Shown: positions 46,624 to 55,812, counted from the stretch's first letter. The stretch: DNA of 64,000 nt from Acetoanaerobium pronyense (GCF_017874355.1 NZ_JAGGLI010000014.1:17760-81759); one strand, 5' to 3'. The notes: generated from the sequence alone by a model not told the origin. A program made the numbers and translations.

Positions 46624-48011
46624 ATGGCCTTTTTTTCTCAAAGAGAAAGACAAAAGGATAAAGAAAGTATTGCTATAAAAAAACAAGTTGAAAGCCAAGA
46701 TTTTAAGTCCGTGCTTGCTACAATAGCTGAAGGTAGAGCAGAACTTGTATCGGAAGATGAAATATCAGACCTTGAAATCAGAGATTTATTGAACAAAATA
46801 ATTAAAAAAATTTATCAAGAAAAGAAGAACTTCTTCACATTAATAATATACTAGAAAATATGGTACAGATGGTTGAAATTAAGACTATGGTAGAGGGGAT
46901 AGGAAACCAGTCAGAGGTGCTCCAGGCTATGTCAGCCAGCAGTGAAGAGCTCTCTGCTTCAGTTGAAGATGTAGCCGAAATGACTCAAAAAGCTTCTGAA
47001 ATGTCATCAGAAGTTTATAAGATAGCAAAGCAGGGCTCGGAAAATATTTCTAAAGCAATGGATTTTGTTAAAAACTCATTCGATGAGGTAGAAGATGTAA
47101 ACAAGATGATGGCTGAGGTAAAACTAAAAACTGAAACAATCAATCAGATTGTAGATATAGTAAAAGGGATTGCAGATCAGACGAATTTACTGGCACTCAA
47201 TGCGGCAATAGAAGCGGCAAGGGCTGGAGAATCAGGAAGAGGGTTTGCAGTAGTAGCTGATGAAGTAAGAAAGCTTGCAGAGCACACTAAACATTCAGTA
47301 GATGATATTCAAAAAAATGTTGCAGAGCTTCAGGTTTCTATAGATGCATCGGTATCGAGTATAAATAATACGACATCTCAACTACACTCTGGAACCTCTC
47401 TTGTAGATGAATCTCTAGTTTCAATAGAGAAAATAGGATCTTCTGTAGGAGAACTGAGTGATTTAGTTACTCAAGTAGCAGCAAATACTCAAGAGCAGAC
47501 AGCGGCTATAGAAACCTTTGCAAATGGAACTAGCGAAATAGCATCTCAATCTGAGGATATAGTATTGAAATGCAATTCTATAGGTGAAAAAATATTTGAT
47601 TTAAGCAAAGATGTAGATTCTTTGAGAATAAATATGATAAATACAAGCAATTGTCTTAACAATAAAGATAAAATAGAAATATATAAAGTAGATCATCTAC
47701 TTTGGAGGTGGAGAGTATACAATATGCTTCTTCATTATGAGGTGGTTGACTGTGCCAAAGTGGCAGATTATAAAGGTTGTAGACTTGGTAAGTGGTATTA
47801 TGGTATAGACTGTGAAGATTTGCAGCATATACAGGCGTTTAGAGAAATGGAAAAACCTCATATATCACTTCATGAAGTGGCAAAAAAATCTGTAGAATCA
47901 TATAAATCAAAAGATATGGAAAGCGCTAATAATTATCTATTAGAAATGGATAGATATTCCAAGGAAGTATTCAGATATCTTGATGAAATTAAGAAAAATA
48001 TAAACAATTAA
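46624..48011 (+). pseudogene. Soluble methyl-accepting chemotaxis protein with C-terminal CZB domain, interrupted by a frameshift
   Basis: The start codon at 46624 opens a frame that stops at 46854; the rest of the protein is in the frame ending at 48011. The second part has no ribosome site at its first ATG (46860), and its frame is open upstream to 46806 with residues [14 protein letters not shown] that continue the coiled coil. The shift falls at a run of seven A (46804-46810); one extra A would give a continuous protein of about 462 residues. It has no membrane segment. The signalling tip is [19 protein letters not shown]; the end has a CZB zinc-binding pattern (H near [11 protein letters not shown] in [13 protein letters not shown], then two H). 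Real phase variation, decay or a sequencing error are all possible. Confidence 0.8.
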
Positions 48012-48034
48012 GTTAGATTCATACATATAAAATA

Positions 48035-48085
48035 AAAAACTCCTTATGCTAGCAAAAATCAATTTACAGCATAGGGAGTTTTTAT
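48035..48085. terminator. Terminator between the chemoreceptor and SelO genes
   Basis: An arm at 48035-48050 pairs with 48068-48083 (one G-T pair) and is flanked by A- and T-runs, so it can serve both convergent genes. Confidence 0.8.
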
Positions 48086-48115
48086 TACAAAACTTTATTT
48101 TTAAAACACTTTAAG

Positions 48116-49579
48116 CTAAGTTCCGCAATAAGTTTTATAATTTTTTCCAAATGGAGGAGAGGCGAACTCTTTCTTATAATCATCATGGCTATATGGATCT
48201 GAAATAGCATTTATAAGTTTATAGATTTTCGAATAGTTTTGATTTTCAGTAGCGTCTTTTATTGCTTCTTCAACAAAATAATTTCTAGGGATGACAGCAG
48301 GGTTACTTTTTTTCATTAGGGATATAGTATCTTTTTTAGAGCTATTTTCTTCTTTAAGCCTATCAAGCCATCTCAAGTTCCATGTATTAAAATCAGGATG
48401 AGTATAAATCTTGGATTCGCTATGTCTTTCGAAGGTCAAGTCTAAAAAAGTATTAGTAAAGTCAGATTTTGTCTCTTCCATTATTTTTAGGATGTCTTTT
48501 ATCAGCACTTCATCTGAAGGTTTTACTTTATCAATACCTATTTTTCTTCCCATAATTTCAAGATAGTATGAACTGTATAATTCAGAAAATCTTGATACCC
48601 GAGCTTGAGCTATTTCTATGGCTGTTTCTTTTTTATTATCTAAAAACTCAATGATAGTTTCAGCAAATCTAGCTAAATTCCAAGCAGCAATATATGGTTG
48701 ATTTCCATATGCATATCTTCCATATAAATCTATTGAGCTAAAAACTGTTTTATTGTTATATTCATCCATAAAAGCACAGGGACCATAATCTATAGTTTCT
48801 CCATTTATAGACATATTGTCGGTATTCATCACTCCATGGATGAATCCTACGCTTTGCCACATTGCAATTAGTTTTGCCTGCCTTAAAATCACCTTATCAA
48901 GAAAAGAGATATATGGGTTTTTATCTTCCCAGCACTCTGGGAAATGTCTATCAATAGTATAATCAAGAAGTGCTTTTTTTTCATGATTAGAAAGTTTAAG
49001 AGAAGCATATTCAAAAGTTCCTACTCTAATATGACTTGAAGCTACTCGAAGGAGTATGGAGCCAGAAAGTGATTTTTCTCTCTTTACTGAATCTCCAGTC
49101 AGAGCTACTGACAGGCTTCTTGTAGTTGGGATATTAAGACCATTCATTCCTTCGCTTATTATATATTCTCTAAGCATAGGACCAAGAGCAGCTCTTCCAT
49201 CCCCTCCCCGTGAATATGGAGTTCTGCCTGAGCCTTTAAGCTGTATATCCCATCTTTCAGATGAAGGGTCTATATGTTCGCCTAAAAGTATAGCTCTTCC
49301 ATCTCCAAGAATAGTAAAATTTCCAAACTGATGGCCGGCATATGCCTGAGCAATAGGGGAAGAATCAGTTGGAACCAAATTTCCTGATGCGACAAGAGCA
49401 AATGAATCCAAATCATTTATTTTAAGTCCTAGTTTTTTTGCAAGATTGAAATTTAAAAGCACTATACTTGGGCTACTTACAGGAGTAGGGTTGATTTTAG
49501 TGAACAGCTTGTCTGGAAGGGATAAGTAACTGTTGTCAAAATTCCATCCCATATCTATATTATTTAAAATATTTTTCAT
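48116..49579 (-). CDS. selO: SelO/YdiU protein adenylyltransferase (AMPylating pseudokinase)
   Basis: Transfers AMP from ATP to Ser/Thr/Tyr of target proteins, linked to redox control. The N-terminus has SPIAQAYAGHQFGNF and LGDGRAILLGE; the kinase-like core has QLKGSGRTPYSRGGDGRAALG, GVMNTDNMSINGETIDYGP with the metal-binding Asn/Asp, and a C-terminal single cysteine (TYCGT) at the place where eukaryotic homologues have selenocysteine. 487 residues is normal. AAGGA is 9 nt before ATG. Confidence 0.92.
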   Translation of the reverse strand: MKNILNNIDMGWNFDNSYLSLPDKLFTKINPTPVSSPSIVLLNFNLAKKLGLKINDLDSFALVASGNLVPTDSSPIAQAYAGHQFGNFTILGDGRAILLGEHIDPSSERWDIQLKGSGRTPYSRGGDGRAALGPMLREYIISEGMNGLNIPTTRSLSVALTGDSVKREKSLSGSILLRVASSHIRVGTFEYASLKLSNHEKKALLDYTIDRHFPECWEDKNPYISFLDKVILRQAKLIAMWQSVGFIHGVMNTDNMSINGETIDYGPCAFMDEYNNKTVFSSIDLYGRYAYGNQPYIAAWNLARFAETIIEFLDNKKETAIEIAQARVSRFSELYSSYYLEIMGRKIGIDKVKPSDEVLIKDILKIMEETKSDFTNTFLDLTFERHSESKIYTHPDFNTWNLRWLDRLKEENSSKKDTISLMKKSNPAVIPRNYFVEEAIKDATENQNYSKIYKLINAISDPYSHDDYKKEFASPPFGKNYKTYCGT

Positions 49580-49777
49580 AATAATATCCTTTCTAAATCA
49601 TTATTTAATGTAAATCATATTAGTCAACTAAGAGTTCCATCTGTATTCTTTAATTTCTATTAATAAGTTATACCCTTCAAGGAAATATTATAACTTTGTA
49701 TTTAAAAGTAAGATAAAATTGATTTAATAATTCGAATATAGTATATTTAATATAAAAAAAGTAGGGGGAGATTGCAA

Positions 49778-50224
49778 TTGAAAACTAGAACTATAAAGCA
49801 AGGAGACACATTTTTGGACTACAGGCTTTTTTCTATTGAAGACATTGGAAATATAACTGAAAAAGAAGGGGAACTTTTGATTAGAATCAGAGAATTTATG
49901 GATAAAAAGAGAGAATCATTTCCGATTGTAGTTATAGATTATATGTATACAGCGCCAAAGGGAAGGGGAACCGGAGAAGCAACTTCTCTTTTGTCTCAGT
50001 TTTGTAAAACTCATTTTGATAAAATTATAGCTCTAAGTGCTGAACCTTCACATATGGAATATGAAGATGAAGAAGGGGAAAAAAGCTATCAGAACATATC
50101 TAAAAAATTAAATGATTTTTATGGTAAAAGAGGATTTATGAGCTTGAACGATAAAATATCTAATATTTCTAAGACATCCATGATTTACAAAAATTATCCT
50201 TATGATATCTTGATAGGTAAATAA
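49778..50224 (+). CDS. GNAT-like protein of unknown substrate
   Basis: A 148-residue soluble protein. PKGRGTGEATSLLSQF resembles the acetyl-CoA pyrophosphate loop of GNAT acetyltransferases; LSAEPS and LNDFYGKRGF correspond to the beta5 and the final alpha-turn. TTG 49778 is preferred to TTG 49772 because GGGGGAG ends 7 nt before it. Not closely matched to any named enzyme that I know. Confidence 0.6.
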   Translation: MKTRTIKQGDTFLDYRLFSIEDIGNITEKEGELLIRIREFMDKKRESFPIVVIDYMYTAPKGRGTGEATSLLSQFCKTHFDKIIALSAEPSHMEYEDEEGEKSYQNISKKLNDFYGKRGFMSLNDKISNISKTSMIYKNYPYDILIGK

Positions 50225-50233
50225 TAATTACCT

Positions 50234-50284
50234 CAAACATTAAAAATCAGCCAATTCATGCTATTGGCTGATTTTTAATGTTTG
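50234..50284. terminator. Strong bidirectional terminator
   Basis: A 21-bp perfect inverted repeat (50234-50254 with 50264-50284), 9-nt loop, with ATTTTTAAT on each side. It lies between the GNAT-like gene and the minus-strand polymerase unit. Confidence 0.9.
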
Positions 50285-50322
50285 AACAAATTCTGCATTA
50301 ATAATTTCAATTCCTTTCCTTA

Positions 50323-50511
50323 TTATATGTCTGGGATTTCTATATACTCATATTCATTTGAAGCAGAGTTAGAAGATTCATATTTCTTATCGTCTTTTAT
50401 TCTTTCACTATGGTCTGAAAGGAGCATTCCCTGATATTTCATCATTTTTCTATCTGGATATAGCATGTTTTTTCTGTCATAATCTCTTGGTTTTTCCCAT
50501 TTGATATCCAT
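50323..50511 (-). CDS. Small YolD-like protein, partner of the Y-family polymerase
   Basis: A 62-residue acidic protein. The stretch YQGMLLSDHSERIKD resembles the WMPFMSLPEH-type core of YolD proteins, which are commonly encoded next to UvrX-type polymerases in Firmicutes. It starts 3 nt after the polymerase stop, with GGAGG inside the polymerase 3' end. The match is short, so the family call is tentative; co-transcription is clear. Confidence 0.6.
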   Translation of the reverse strand: MDIKWEKPRDYDRKNMLYPDRKMMKYQGMLLSDHSERIKDDKKYESSNSASNEYEYIEIPDI

Positions 50512-50514
50512 AAA

Positions 50515-51795
50515 TTAAACCTCCGTTTTTCCAGTATGTCCTCCAACCTTTTTTGCTCTTTCAAAAAAAGTGGAGCCATCCATTAGATTATATCCCTTAA
50601 ATACTGATGTTTTTCCATGCTTTCCTTTAATTGAGTCAAGAACATCATCAAGCTTTTTATACTTTTCATCCTTTAAAGATGAAAATAAATCCAGTTGCTC
50701 ATAATAGTCATCAGCCACTTTATTGCAACTAATATTAAACTGTCTGATACTCTCGTTTTTCCAAGCAGCGTTAAAAATACTTATAAATTCATCTTTGAGG
50801 TGGCTTGATGAGGAAGTTGGAGCAATAGCCTTGCTTTTTGAAAAACTCTTTTCATTTTCATATTTTGAAAGTCTTGCATAAAGGTGAATCTCTTTGCAAA
50901 CCATATTATTTTTTCTAAGCCTACTGGCGACTTCTTCTACCATTTCAGACAATATTATAAGAAGCTCATTTTTATTGTTATAATCATGTGGAAGGACTTG
51001 ACCCTTGCTATAGCTGTGGGTTTTAGGTTTGATTCTCTCCGATAATAGAGTATAGTCTACTCCATTTGCGTGATAAAAATGCTGTAGACCTATTATTCCA
51101 AATTTTTCATATAAAATTTCTTTTGGATAATGAGCAAGTGCATACACAGAGTTTATTCCAAGTTTACTCAATCTCTCTTCATATCCTTTATTAATTCCCC
51201 AAAAGTCAGTAAGTTTTTTTATTTTCCAAACTGTCTGAGGAATCGTGCCGTAGCTCCAATATGCTATCTGAGATTGTTTGGACTTTGCACTATTGTCAAG
51301 AGCTAGCTTTGCTAGGAGCGGATTGTCACCTATGCCTATTGTTACTACAAGTCCTAGCTCTTTTTTTATTTTTTCTTTAATCAAAAGAGCTATCTCCCAT
51401 GGATTACCCAAAATATTCATCGTTGAAGTCACATCTATAAAAGCTTCATCAATACTATATACAAGTATATCTTCGTCAGCTGCAAAGTCAGAAAAAATCT
51501 TATGAATTTTGCGATTTATGTCAAGATAAAGCTGCATAGAGGGCTCTACAAGAATGAGTTTTTCGTCTTTAGGTACTTCAAAAAGTCTATTGCCAGTTTT
51601 TATTCCAAATTCTGATTTTACTTTAGGACTGCTAGCTAATATTACTGCTCCAGGTACATTTAAATCACTAACTACAATGATGTAGGCATCAAGTGGGTCT
51701 AGTCCTCTTCTGACAGCCTCAACGGAAGCGAAAAAGGATTTGACGTCTATACATAGTATATACCTTAAAGGGAGCTTATGATAATCTATGTCCAT
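50515..51795 (-). CDS. Y-family translesion DNA polymerase (UvrX/UmuC-like)
   Basis: Error-prone or lesion-bypass polymerase, 426 residues. Catalytic carboxylates are in the first strand CIDVKSFFASVE and in YSIDEAFID. SSPKVKSEFGIKTG is the fingers motif; the HhH region GINKGYEERLSKLGI and a little-finger domain follow. The C-terminus has QLDLFS, a beta-clamp binding motif. AAGGGGTGA precedes the ATG. An SOS box overlaps the start of transcription, so damage control by LexA is expected. Confidence 0.92.
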   Translation of the reverse strand: MDIDYHKLPLRYILCIDVKSFFASVEAVRRGLDPLDAYIIVVSDLNVPGAVILASSPKVKSEFGIKTGNRLFEVPKDEKLILVEPSMQLYLDINRKIHKIFSDFAADEDILVYSIDEAFIDVTSTMNILGNPWEIALLIKEKIKKELGLVVTIGIGDNPLLAKLALDNSAKSKQSQIAYWSYGTIPQTVWKIKKLTDFWGINKGYEERLSKLGINSVYALAHYPKEILYEKFGIIGLQHFYHANGVDYTLLSERIKPKTHSYSKGQVLPHDYNNKNELLIILSEMVEEVASRLRKNNMVCKEIHLYARLSKYENEKSFSKSKAIAPTSSSSHLKDEFISIFNAAWKNESIRQFNISCNKVADDYYEQLDLFSSLKDEKYKKLDDVLDSIKGKHGKTSVFKGYNLMDGSTFFERAKKVGGHTGKTEV

Positions 51796-51812
51796 AAAAT
51801 CACCCCTTCAAA

Positions 51813-51826
51813 AGAACGTATGTTCT
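51813..51826. promoter_or_regulatory. LexA (SOS) box
   Basis: AGAACGTATGTTCT fits the Gram-positive LexA core GAAC-RNRY-GTTC at every defined position. It lies 17-30 nt upstream of the polymerase ATG and just downstream of its -10, so bound LexA would block transcription. Confidence 0.9.
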
Positions 51827-51832
51827 TTATTT

Positions 51833-51861
51833 ATTGTACTCCCTTACAAATATTTTGTAAA
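51833..51861 (-). promoter_or_regulatory. Sigma-A promoter of the polymerase unit
   Basis: On the minus strand TTTACA (51861-51856), 17-bp spacer, TACAAT (51838-51833). The expected start point is at or next to the SOS box. Confidence 0.8.
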
Positions 51862-51965
51862 GAATTAAATTGAATTATTATAATTCTTAAAAAATGATTG
51901 GTATAATGATTATAGAAAATAAAAAATTTTGAAAAGACTAATAAAAAGCATTAGGGGGGATTAAA

Positions 51966-52418
51966 TTGACAGTTAAAGAAATGTGGGAAGAATATATTGA
52001 ATTTTCGGGAAAAGACAAGGATACTCCTTATCAGGCTTGGCATTTTTGCAATAATGAAAAGGATGCGAATGAGCTAGCAGAGCTTACAAGGTCAGGAGTA
52101 AAAAGAGCTACAGCATCACTCTTAAAATCATATGAATATGAAAATGAACCTGTACCAAAAGTAGGTGATATAAATATTATCATTAACTGGGAAGGAGAAC
52201 CTATCTGCATTATAGAAAATGAAAAAGTAGAGATACTTCCTTTTAAGGATATTACCAAGGAACATGCAGAGATAGAAGGGGAAGGGGATAAATCTCTTGA
52301 ATACTGGAGAGAAGGGCATCTAAAGTTTTTTGGTGAAGAGACTAAAGATATGGGGATTGAGTTTAATGAGGATATGGAAGTAGTTTTTCAAATCTTTAAA
52401 GTAGTTTATCCTAAATAA
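51966..52418 (+). CDS. ASCH-domain protein
   Basis: A 150-residue soluble protein. The pattern AWHFCNNEKDANELAEL, RATASLLKSYEYENEPVPKVGD, and PICIIENEKVEILPFKDI is the ASCH fold, related to PUA domains and thought to bind RNA; some members are N4-acetylcytidine amidohydrolases. Start TTG 51966 follows GGGGGGA. Substrate unknown. Confidence 0.85.
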   Translation: MTVKEMWEEYIEFSGKDKDTPYQAWHFCNNEKDANELAELTRSGVKRATASLLKSYEYENEPVPKVGDINIIINWEGEPICIIENEKVEILPFKDITKEHAEIEGEGDKSLEYWREGHLKFFGEETKDMGIEFNEDMEVVFQIFKVVYPK

Positions 52419-52461
52419 CTAAGAAATAATTATATACTAGAGATTAAAAAGAGGAATTCAT

Positions 52462-53838
52462 ATGGAAAACCAAGCCTATCTTATAAGTACAGTTTTAACT
52501 CTTGTCATAGTATCCTTTCTAGGGATCAGAAGCAATAAAAAAGTAAAAAGCTCCAGTGACTTTGTACTTGGTGGAAGAAAATCTTCAAGTTTTAACGTTT
52601 CAGCTATAATTGTGGGAACTTTAGTTGGAGGAGCATCTACTATAGGAACCGCCCAAGCTGCATATGTAAGCGGCTTTAATGGAATGTGGTTTACTCTAGG
52701 AGCAAACCTAGGATGCATATTTCTTGGGACCTTTCTTGTAAAACCACTTAGAGATGCAGAAATTTCAACAATACCTGAATTTATAGAAAGATATTATGGT
52801 TTCAAAGCTAAGATAGCTTCAAGCCTGATATCTTCAGTCGCAATTTTTGTTCATATAACTGGTCAGATACTTTCATCTGTAGCCATATTTACATCTCTTT
52901 TTTCCATAGGAGAAAACCTTTCAGTAGTGGTTACCATGATTCTTATCATTAGTTATATTTTTTTTGGTGGCTTTTTAGGATCCAGTATTGTAGGAAATAT
53001 AAAAACTATACTTCTATACCTTACTCTTATCCTTAGCTCTATCATAGTACTTCAAAGATTTTCTGGAATAGTGGGCTTTATAGATTATTTTCCATTTGAA
53101 CCTTGGTTTAATATTTTTAGTGATGGAATATTTAGTGGCCTAGGTCAAGGGTTTTCACTTGTTGTGGGGGTATGCTCAACTCAGACCTATCTTCAGGCAA
53201 TATTTTCTGGAAAAACGTATAAGGAATCTGTAAAAGGGGCTTATATTGCAGCTCTTTTAATACCACCTATTGGTCTTATGAGTACAATTATAGGGATGTT
53301 TATGAGGGTAAATCATCCCTTTATAGATTCAAAGCAGGCACTGCCTTTATTTATATTAGAATATCTCAATCCTCTGATAGGAGGGATAGTAATCGGTACT
53401 TTGATAATATCTGTAGTCGCAACTGGAGCAGGGCTCACCTTAGGAATCAGTACTATGTTTAGCAGGGATATATATAGCAGTATTATAAATAAAAATCCAA
53501 ATGATAAATCTCAGATGCTATCTATTAGAGTATCTGTAATTGGAGTCCTTGCTCTGACTACCCTTATGGTTTTTTTAAATATGGATTCATTGATTTTAAA
53601 ATGGGCTTTTTTATCTATGGCTCTAAGGGGTACTGTAATTTTCATTCCTCTTTTAGGAATAATCATATTAAAAGATAAAGTACCAAAAAAAGCAGGGCTA
53701 TATTCTATGACTATATCTCCCTTACTTGCTATAGTTTTTGGGGTATTTGGTTTTGTAAATATTGACCCTCTTTATATTGGAATGGGGAGTAGCTTTATTA
53801 TAATAACTCTATTTTATATAACTAGCTTTAATAAATAA
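52462..53838 (+). CDS. Sodium:solute symporter family transporter (SSS)
   Basis: A 458-residue membrane protein with about 12-13 helices. GGRKSSSFNVSAIIVGTLVGGASTIGTAQAAY near residues 30-65 (substrate and Na+ site region) and VVATGAGLTLGISTMFSRDIY (helix 8, second sodium region) are typical of SLC5/SSS proteins. The group includes proline, pantothenate and sugar carriers; the substrate cannot be told. It is monocistronic. Confidence 0.88.
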   Translation: MENQAYLISTVLTLVIVSFLGIRSNKKVKSSSDFVLGGRKSSSFNVSAIIVGTLVGGASTIGTAQAAYVSGFNGMWFTLGANLGCIFLGTFLVKPLRDAEISTIPEFIERYYGFKAKIASSLISSVAIFVHITGQILSSVAIFTSLFSIGENLSVVVTMILIISYIFFGGFLGSSIVGNIKTILLYLTLILSSIIVLQRFSGIVGFIDYFPFEPWFNIFSDGIFSGLGQGFSLVVGVCSTQTYLQAIFSGKTYKESVKGAYIAALLIPPIGLMSTIIGMFMRVNHPFIDSKQALPLFILEYLNPLIGGIVIGTLIISVVATGAGLTLGISTMFSRDIYSSIINKNPNDKSQMLSIRVSVIGVLALTTLMVFLNMDSLILKWAFLSMALRGTVIFIPLLGIIILKDKVPKKAGLYSMTISPLLAIVFGVFGFVNIDPLYIGMGSSFIIITLFYITSFNK

Positions 53839-53954
53839 TACTTTTTAAAAGATTAAACGATGAGAGATGATTATTGAAGAAATAAGAGAATAAGTATTTT
53901 AGTGTAATATTAGAAAATTAGTTAAATATTTAAAGTTGAGATGGGAGGATAAAT

Positions 53955-54494
53955 ATGCTATATATCAGTGAAATAAAAAAAGGAGCACCTGATAAGAAGA
54001 AAAGTGGACTTGAAGGTGAGGTGCATAAGATTCTTAATGAGCTGAAGATTGATTTTTGCTGGGTCGAAAACGATGAAGTATCAACTATGCAAGAGTGCGT
54101 TGAAATAAATAATGTACTTGGAGAAGAAATTGTAAAAACAGTCTTTCTTTCCAATCGTCAAAAAACCATGCTTTATCTTATGATTCTTCCGCCAGACAAA
54201 CCCTTTGATAGCAAAGCCTTTGCAAAAGAGATAGAGGCGCCTAGGCTTTCTTTTGCATCAGGAGAACTTATGGAGCAGCATCTTGGTGTATCTCCTGGCT
54301 CCGCTACTATTATGGGTCTAATTAATGATAAAGACAATAATATAGAGCTTGTAATAGATAAAGATATTGCAGAAAAAGAATGGTTTGCTTGCAACCCAGG
54401 AACAAATAGAAGCCATATTAAATTAAGAACAAGTGATTTGCTAGGCAAATTTTTGCCACATATCAATCATATTCCTAAAATAATCTCCATTTAA
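53955..54494 (+). CDS. YbaK/ProX-type aminoacyl-tRNA deacylase (PrdX-like)
   Basis: Trans-editing enzyme that removes mischarged amino acids from tRNA(Pro). A 179-residue protein consisting of the INS/YbaK domain: KTVFLSNRQKTMLYLMILP with the conserved lysine, SFASGELMEQHLGVSPGSATIMGL, and NPGTNRSHIKL near the end, which is the GxxN-type substrate site. It matches the ProX/PrdX group seen in proline-using clostridia. GGGAGG lies before the ATG. No proline reductase genes are in the window. Confidence 0.83.
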   Translation: MLYISEIKKGAPDKKKSGLEGEVHKILNELKIDFCWVENDEVSTMQECVEINNVLGEEIVKTVFLSNRQKTMLYLMILPPDKPFDSKAFAKEIEAPRLSFASGELMEQHLGVSPGSATIMGLINDKDNNIELVIDKDIAEKEWFACNPGTNRSHIKLRTSDLLGKFLPHINHIPKIISI

Positions 54495-54529
54495 CAAGTA
54501 AGTATTAAAAAATCATATATTAGATTAGC

Positions 54530-55153
54530 TTATGCACTCGCAATGAAAGCATTCTTGCTTTTGAATATATAACTTGAGTTAATACTTCTTTGTTTTTCAA
54601 ACTGATTTATAAAATAATAGATTTGTTGCCAGTTTTCAAGTCTGATTACATTTTCAGGTAATTCTCCTTGATTATAAAGGCAATTAATCAATATAACAGT
54701 AAAACCTTCTTTGGATAACTCAATAGCATTTTCGTATCTGTCTTCTATAAATATATCACAGTTTAGTTCCTTAGCTTTTTTTACTTTATGATGACTTCCA
54801 AGAAGGGAAATTGAATCATATGGAACTTGATATAAGGACATCCAGTTGTATGTCACAGATGTCATATCCTTGGACCTAGCTGTAACAAAATGAATGGAGT
54901 GATTTTTAAAAATAGATTCAAGTGCAGGAATCACTCCATCTCTAATTGGAGCCTTAGAATGTATCAATTTCCCATACACTCTATAAAAGTCATCATACTC
55001 TTCACGGGAAACCCCTATAACCTTCTCTATTTCATACAAAACCACGTCTTCTTTTCTTAAATTTTTTCCAAAAAACTCATTAGCAACATCTATCCAGTCA
55101 TAAGCCTCAGTTACAGTTCCGTCGATATCGATACAGATATTTAGCTTTGTCAT
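54530..55153 (-). CDS. 5'(3')-deoxyribonucleotidase-like HAD phosphatase
   Basis: A 207-residue HAD protein. Motif I is CIDIDGTVTEAYDW, motif II lies in IHFVTARSKD, the conserved lysine is near HHKVKKAKEL, and motif III is IFIEDRYENAIEL. This is the NT5C family, which dephosphorylates deoxynucleotides or related compounds. GGAGG lies before the ATG. It is monocistronic and convergent to the deacylase gene. Confidence 0.8.
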   Translation of the reverse strand: MTKLNICIDIDGTVTEAYDWIDVANEFFGKNLRKEDVVLYEIEKVIGVSREEYDDFYRVYGKLIHSKAPIRDGVIPALESIFKNHSIHFVTARSKDMTSVTYNWMSLYQVPYDSISLLGSHHKVKKAKELNCDIFIEDRYENAIELSKEGFTVILINCLYNQGELPENVIRLENWQQIYYFINQFEKQRSINSSYIFKSKNAFIASA

Positions 55154-55329
55154 ACTCTTTCCTCCTTGTATTTAGGTTTAAAACTAGAGATAATTTTTAT
55201 TTGAGACAAAATCATTATGATTCTTAAAAATGAAATCTATATATAATTGAATCTAATTACATTTTAATATTTTATTTAAAGATAAATGTTAAGCCTTAAT
55301 TAAGGATATGTAAAGTTTTAGAAAAGATA

Positions 55330-55358
55330 TTGACAACACATAGATGTTCATCTATATT
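55330..55358 (+). promoter_or_regulatory. Promoter of the arsenic operon
   Basis: TTGACA (55330-55335), 17-bp spacer, TATATT (55353-55358). The spacer and -10 contain an ArsR-like operator. The transcript should start near 55365, about 55 nt before arsD. Confidence 0.85.
55340..55355. promoter_or_regulatory. ArsR operator 1
   Basis: ATAGATG-TT-CATCTAT, a 7-bp perfect inverted repeat of the ArsR/SmtB operator type, overlaps the spacer and -10 of the ars promoter. Confidence 0.8.
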
Positions 55359-55365
55359 TGTATAT

Positions 55366-55381
55366 ATAGACGATTATCTAT
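55366..55381. promoter_or_regulatory. ArsR operator 2
   Basis: ATAGACGATTATCTAT is a degenerate copy of operator 1 with the same arm spacing, 26 bp downstream centre to centre, lying on the transcript start and leader. The outer bases of the two copies (ACACATAGAT and ATCTATGTGT) form a larger inverted repeat, so a leader hairpin is an alternative explanation. Confidence 0.6.
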
Positions 55382-55419
55382 GTGTTTTGCATATCTAAAC
55401 TTTATAGGAGGTAATATAT

Positions 55420-55794
55420 ATGAAAAGAATGACTATATTTGAACCAGCAATGTGTTGTCCTACAGGGATTTGTGGGCCAGGTGTAGATTCCAATCTACTT
55501 AGAATATCAACAGTATTAAACAACTTGAAAAATCATGATGTAATAGTAGAAAGATATAATTTGACTAACAATCCTTCTGTGTTTGTAGATAATAAAGAAA
55601 TAAATACTATGCTTGAAGAGCAAGGGATAGAGATTCTTCCAGTCACTATGGTAGATGGGGTAGTTGTAAATACCAAAGAATATCCGACAAATGAAGAAAT
55701 AGCTTCATTACTTGAAGTTTCATTAGATTTACTCGCATCATCCCCTAAAAAAGAATTACTTGGTGGGTGTGATCCAAACAGTGGTTGTTGCTAA
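55420..55794 (+). CDS. arsD: ArsD arsenic metallochaperone
   Basis: Binds arsenite and passes it to the ArsA ATPase. The N-terminal IFEPAMCCPTGICG has the vicinal cysteines Cys12-Cys13 and Cys18 of ArsD; LPVTMVDGVVV is the thioredoxin-like strand; the end GCDPNSGCC gives further cysteines. 124 residues. It is the first gene of the operon, 18 nt before arsA, with GGAGG 7 nt before the ATG. Confidence 0.94.
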   Translation: MKRMTIFEPAMCCPTGICGPGVDSNLLRISTVLNNLKNHDVIVERYNLTNNPSVFVDNKEINTMLEEQGIEILPVTMVDGVVVNTKEYPTNEEIASLLEVSLDLLASSPKKELLGGCDPNSGCC

Positions 55795-55812
55795 TTTAAA
55801 GGAGCTGAATTA

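Noticed and set aside
46804..46810. A programmed -1 ribosomal frameshift signal at the A7 run
   Set aside because: The bases before it do not allow full re-pairing of both tRNAs in the -1 frame (the shifted upstream codon is TAA), and I see no clear downstream pseudoknot. A homopolymer length change is the simpler reading.
46860..48011. Chemoreceptor signalling part as an independent gene starting at ATG 46860
   Set aside because: There is no ribosome site before that ATG, and the frame is open upstream with sequence that continues the same helix.
50234..50284. Terminal inverted repeat of an insertion sequence
   Set aside because: The arms are only 9 bp apart and no transposase is present; the A- and T-rich flanks fit a bidirectional terminator.
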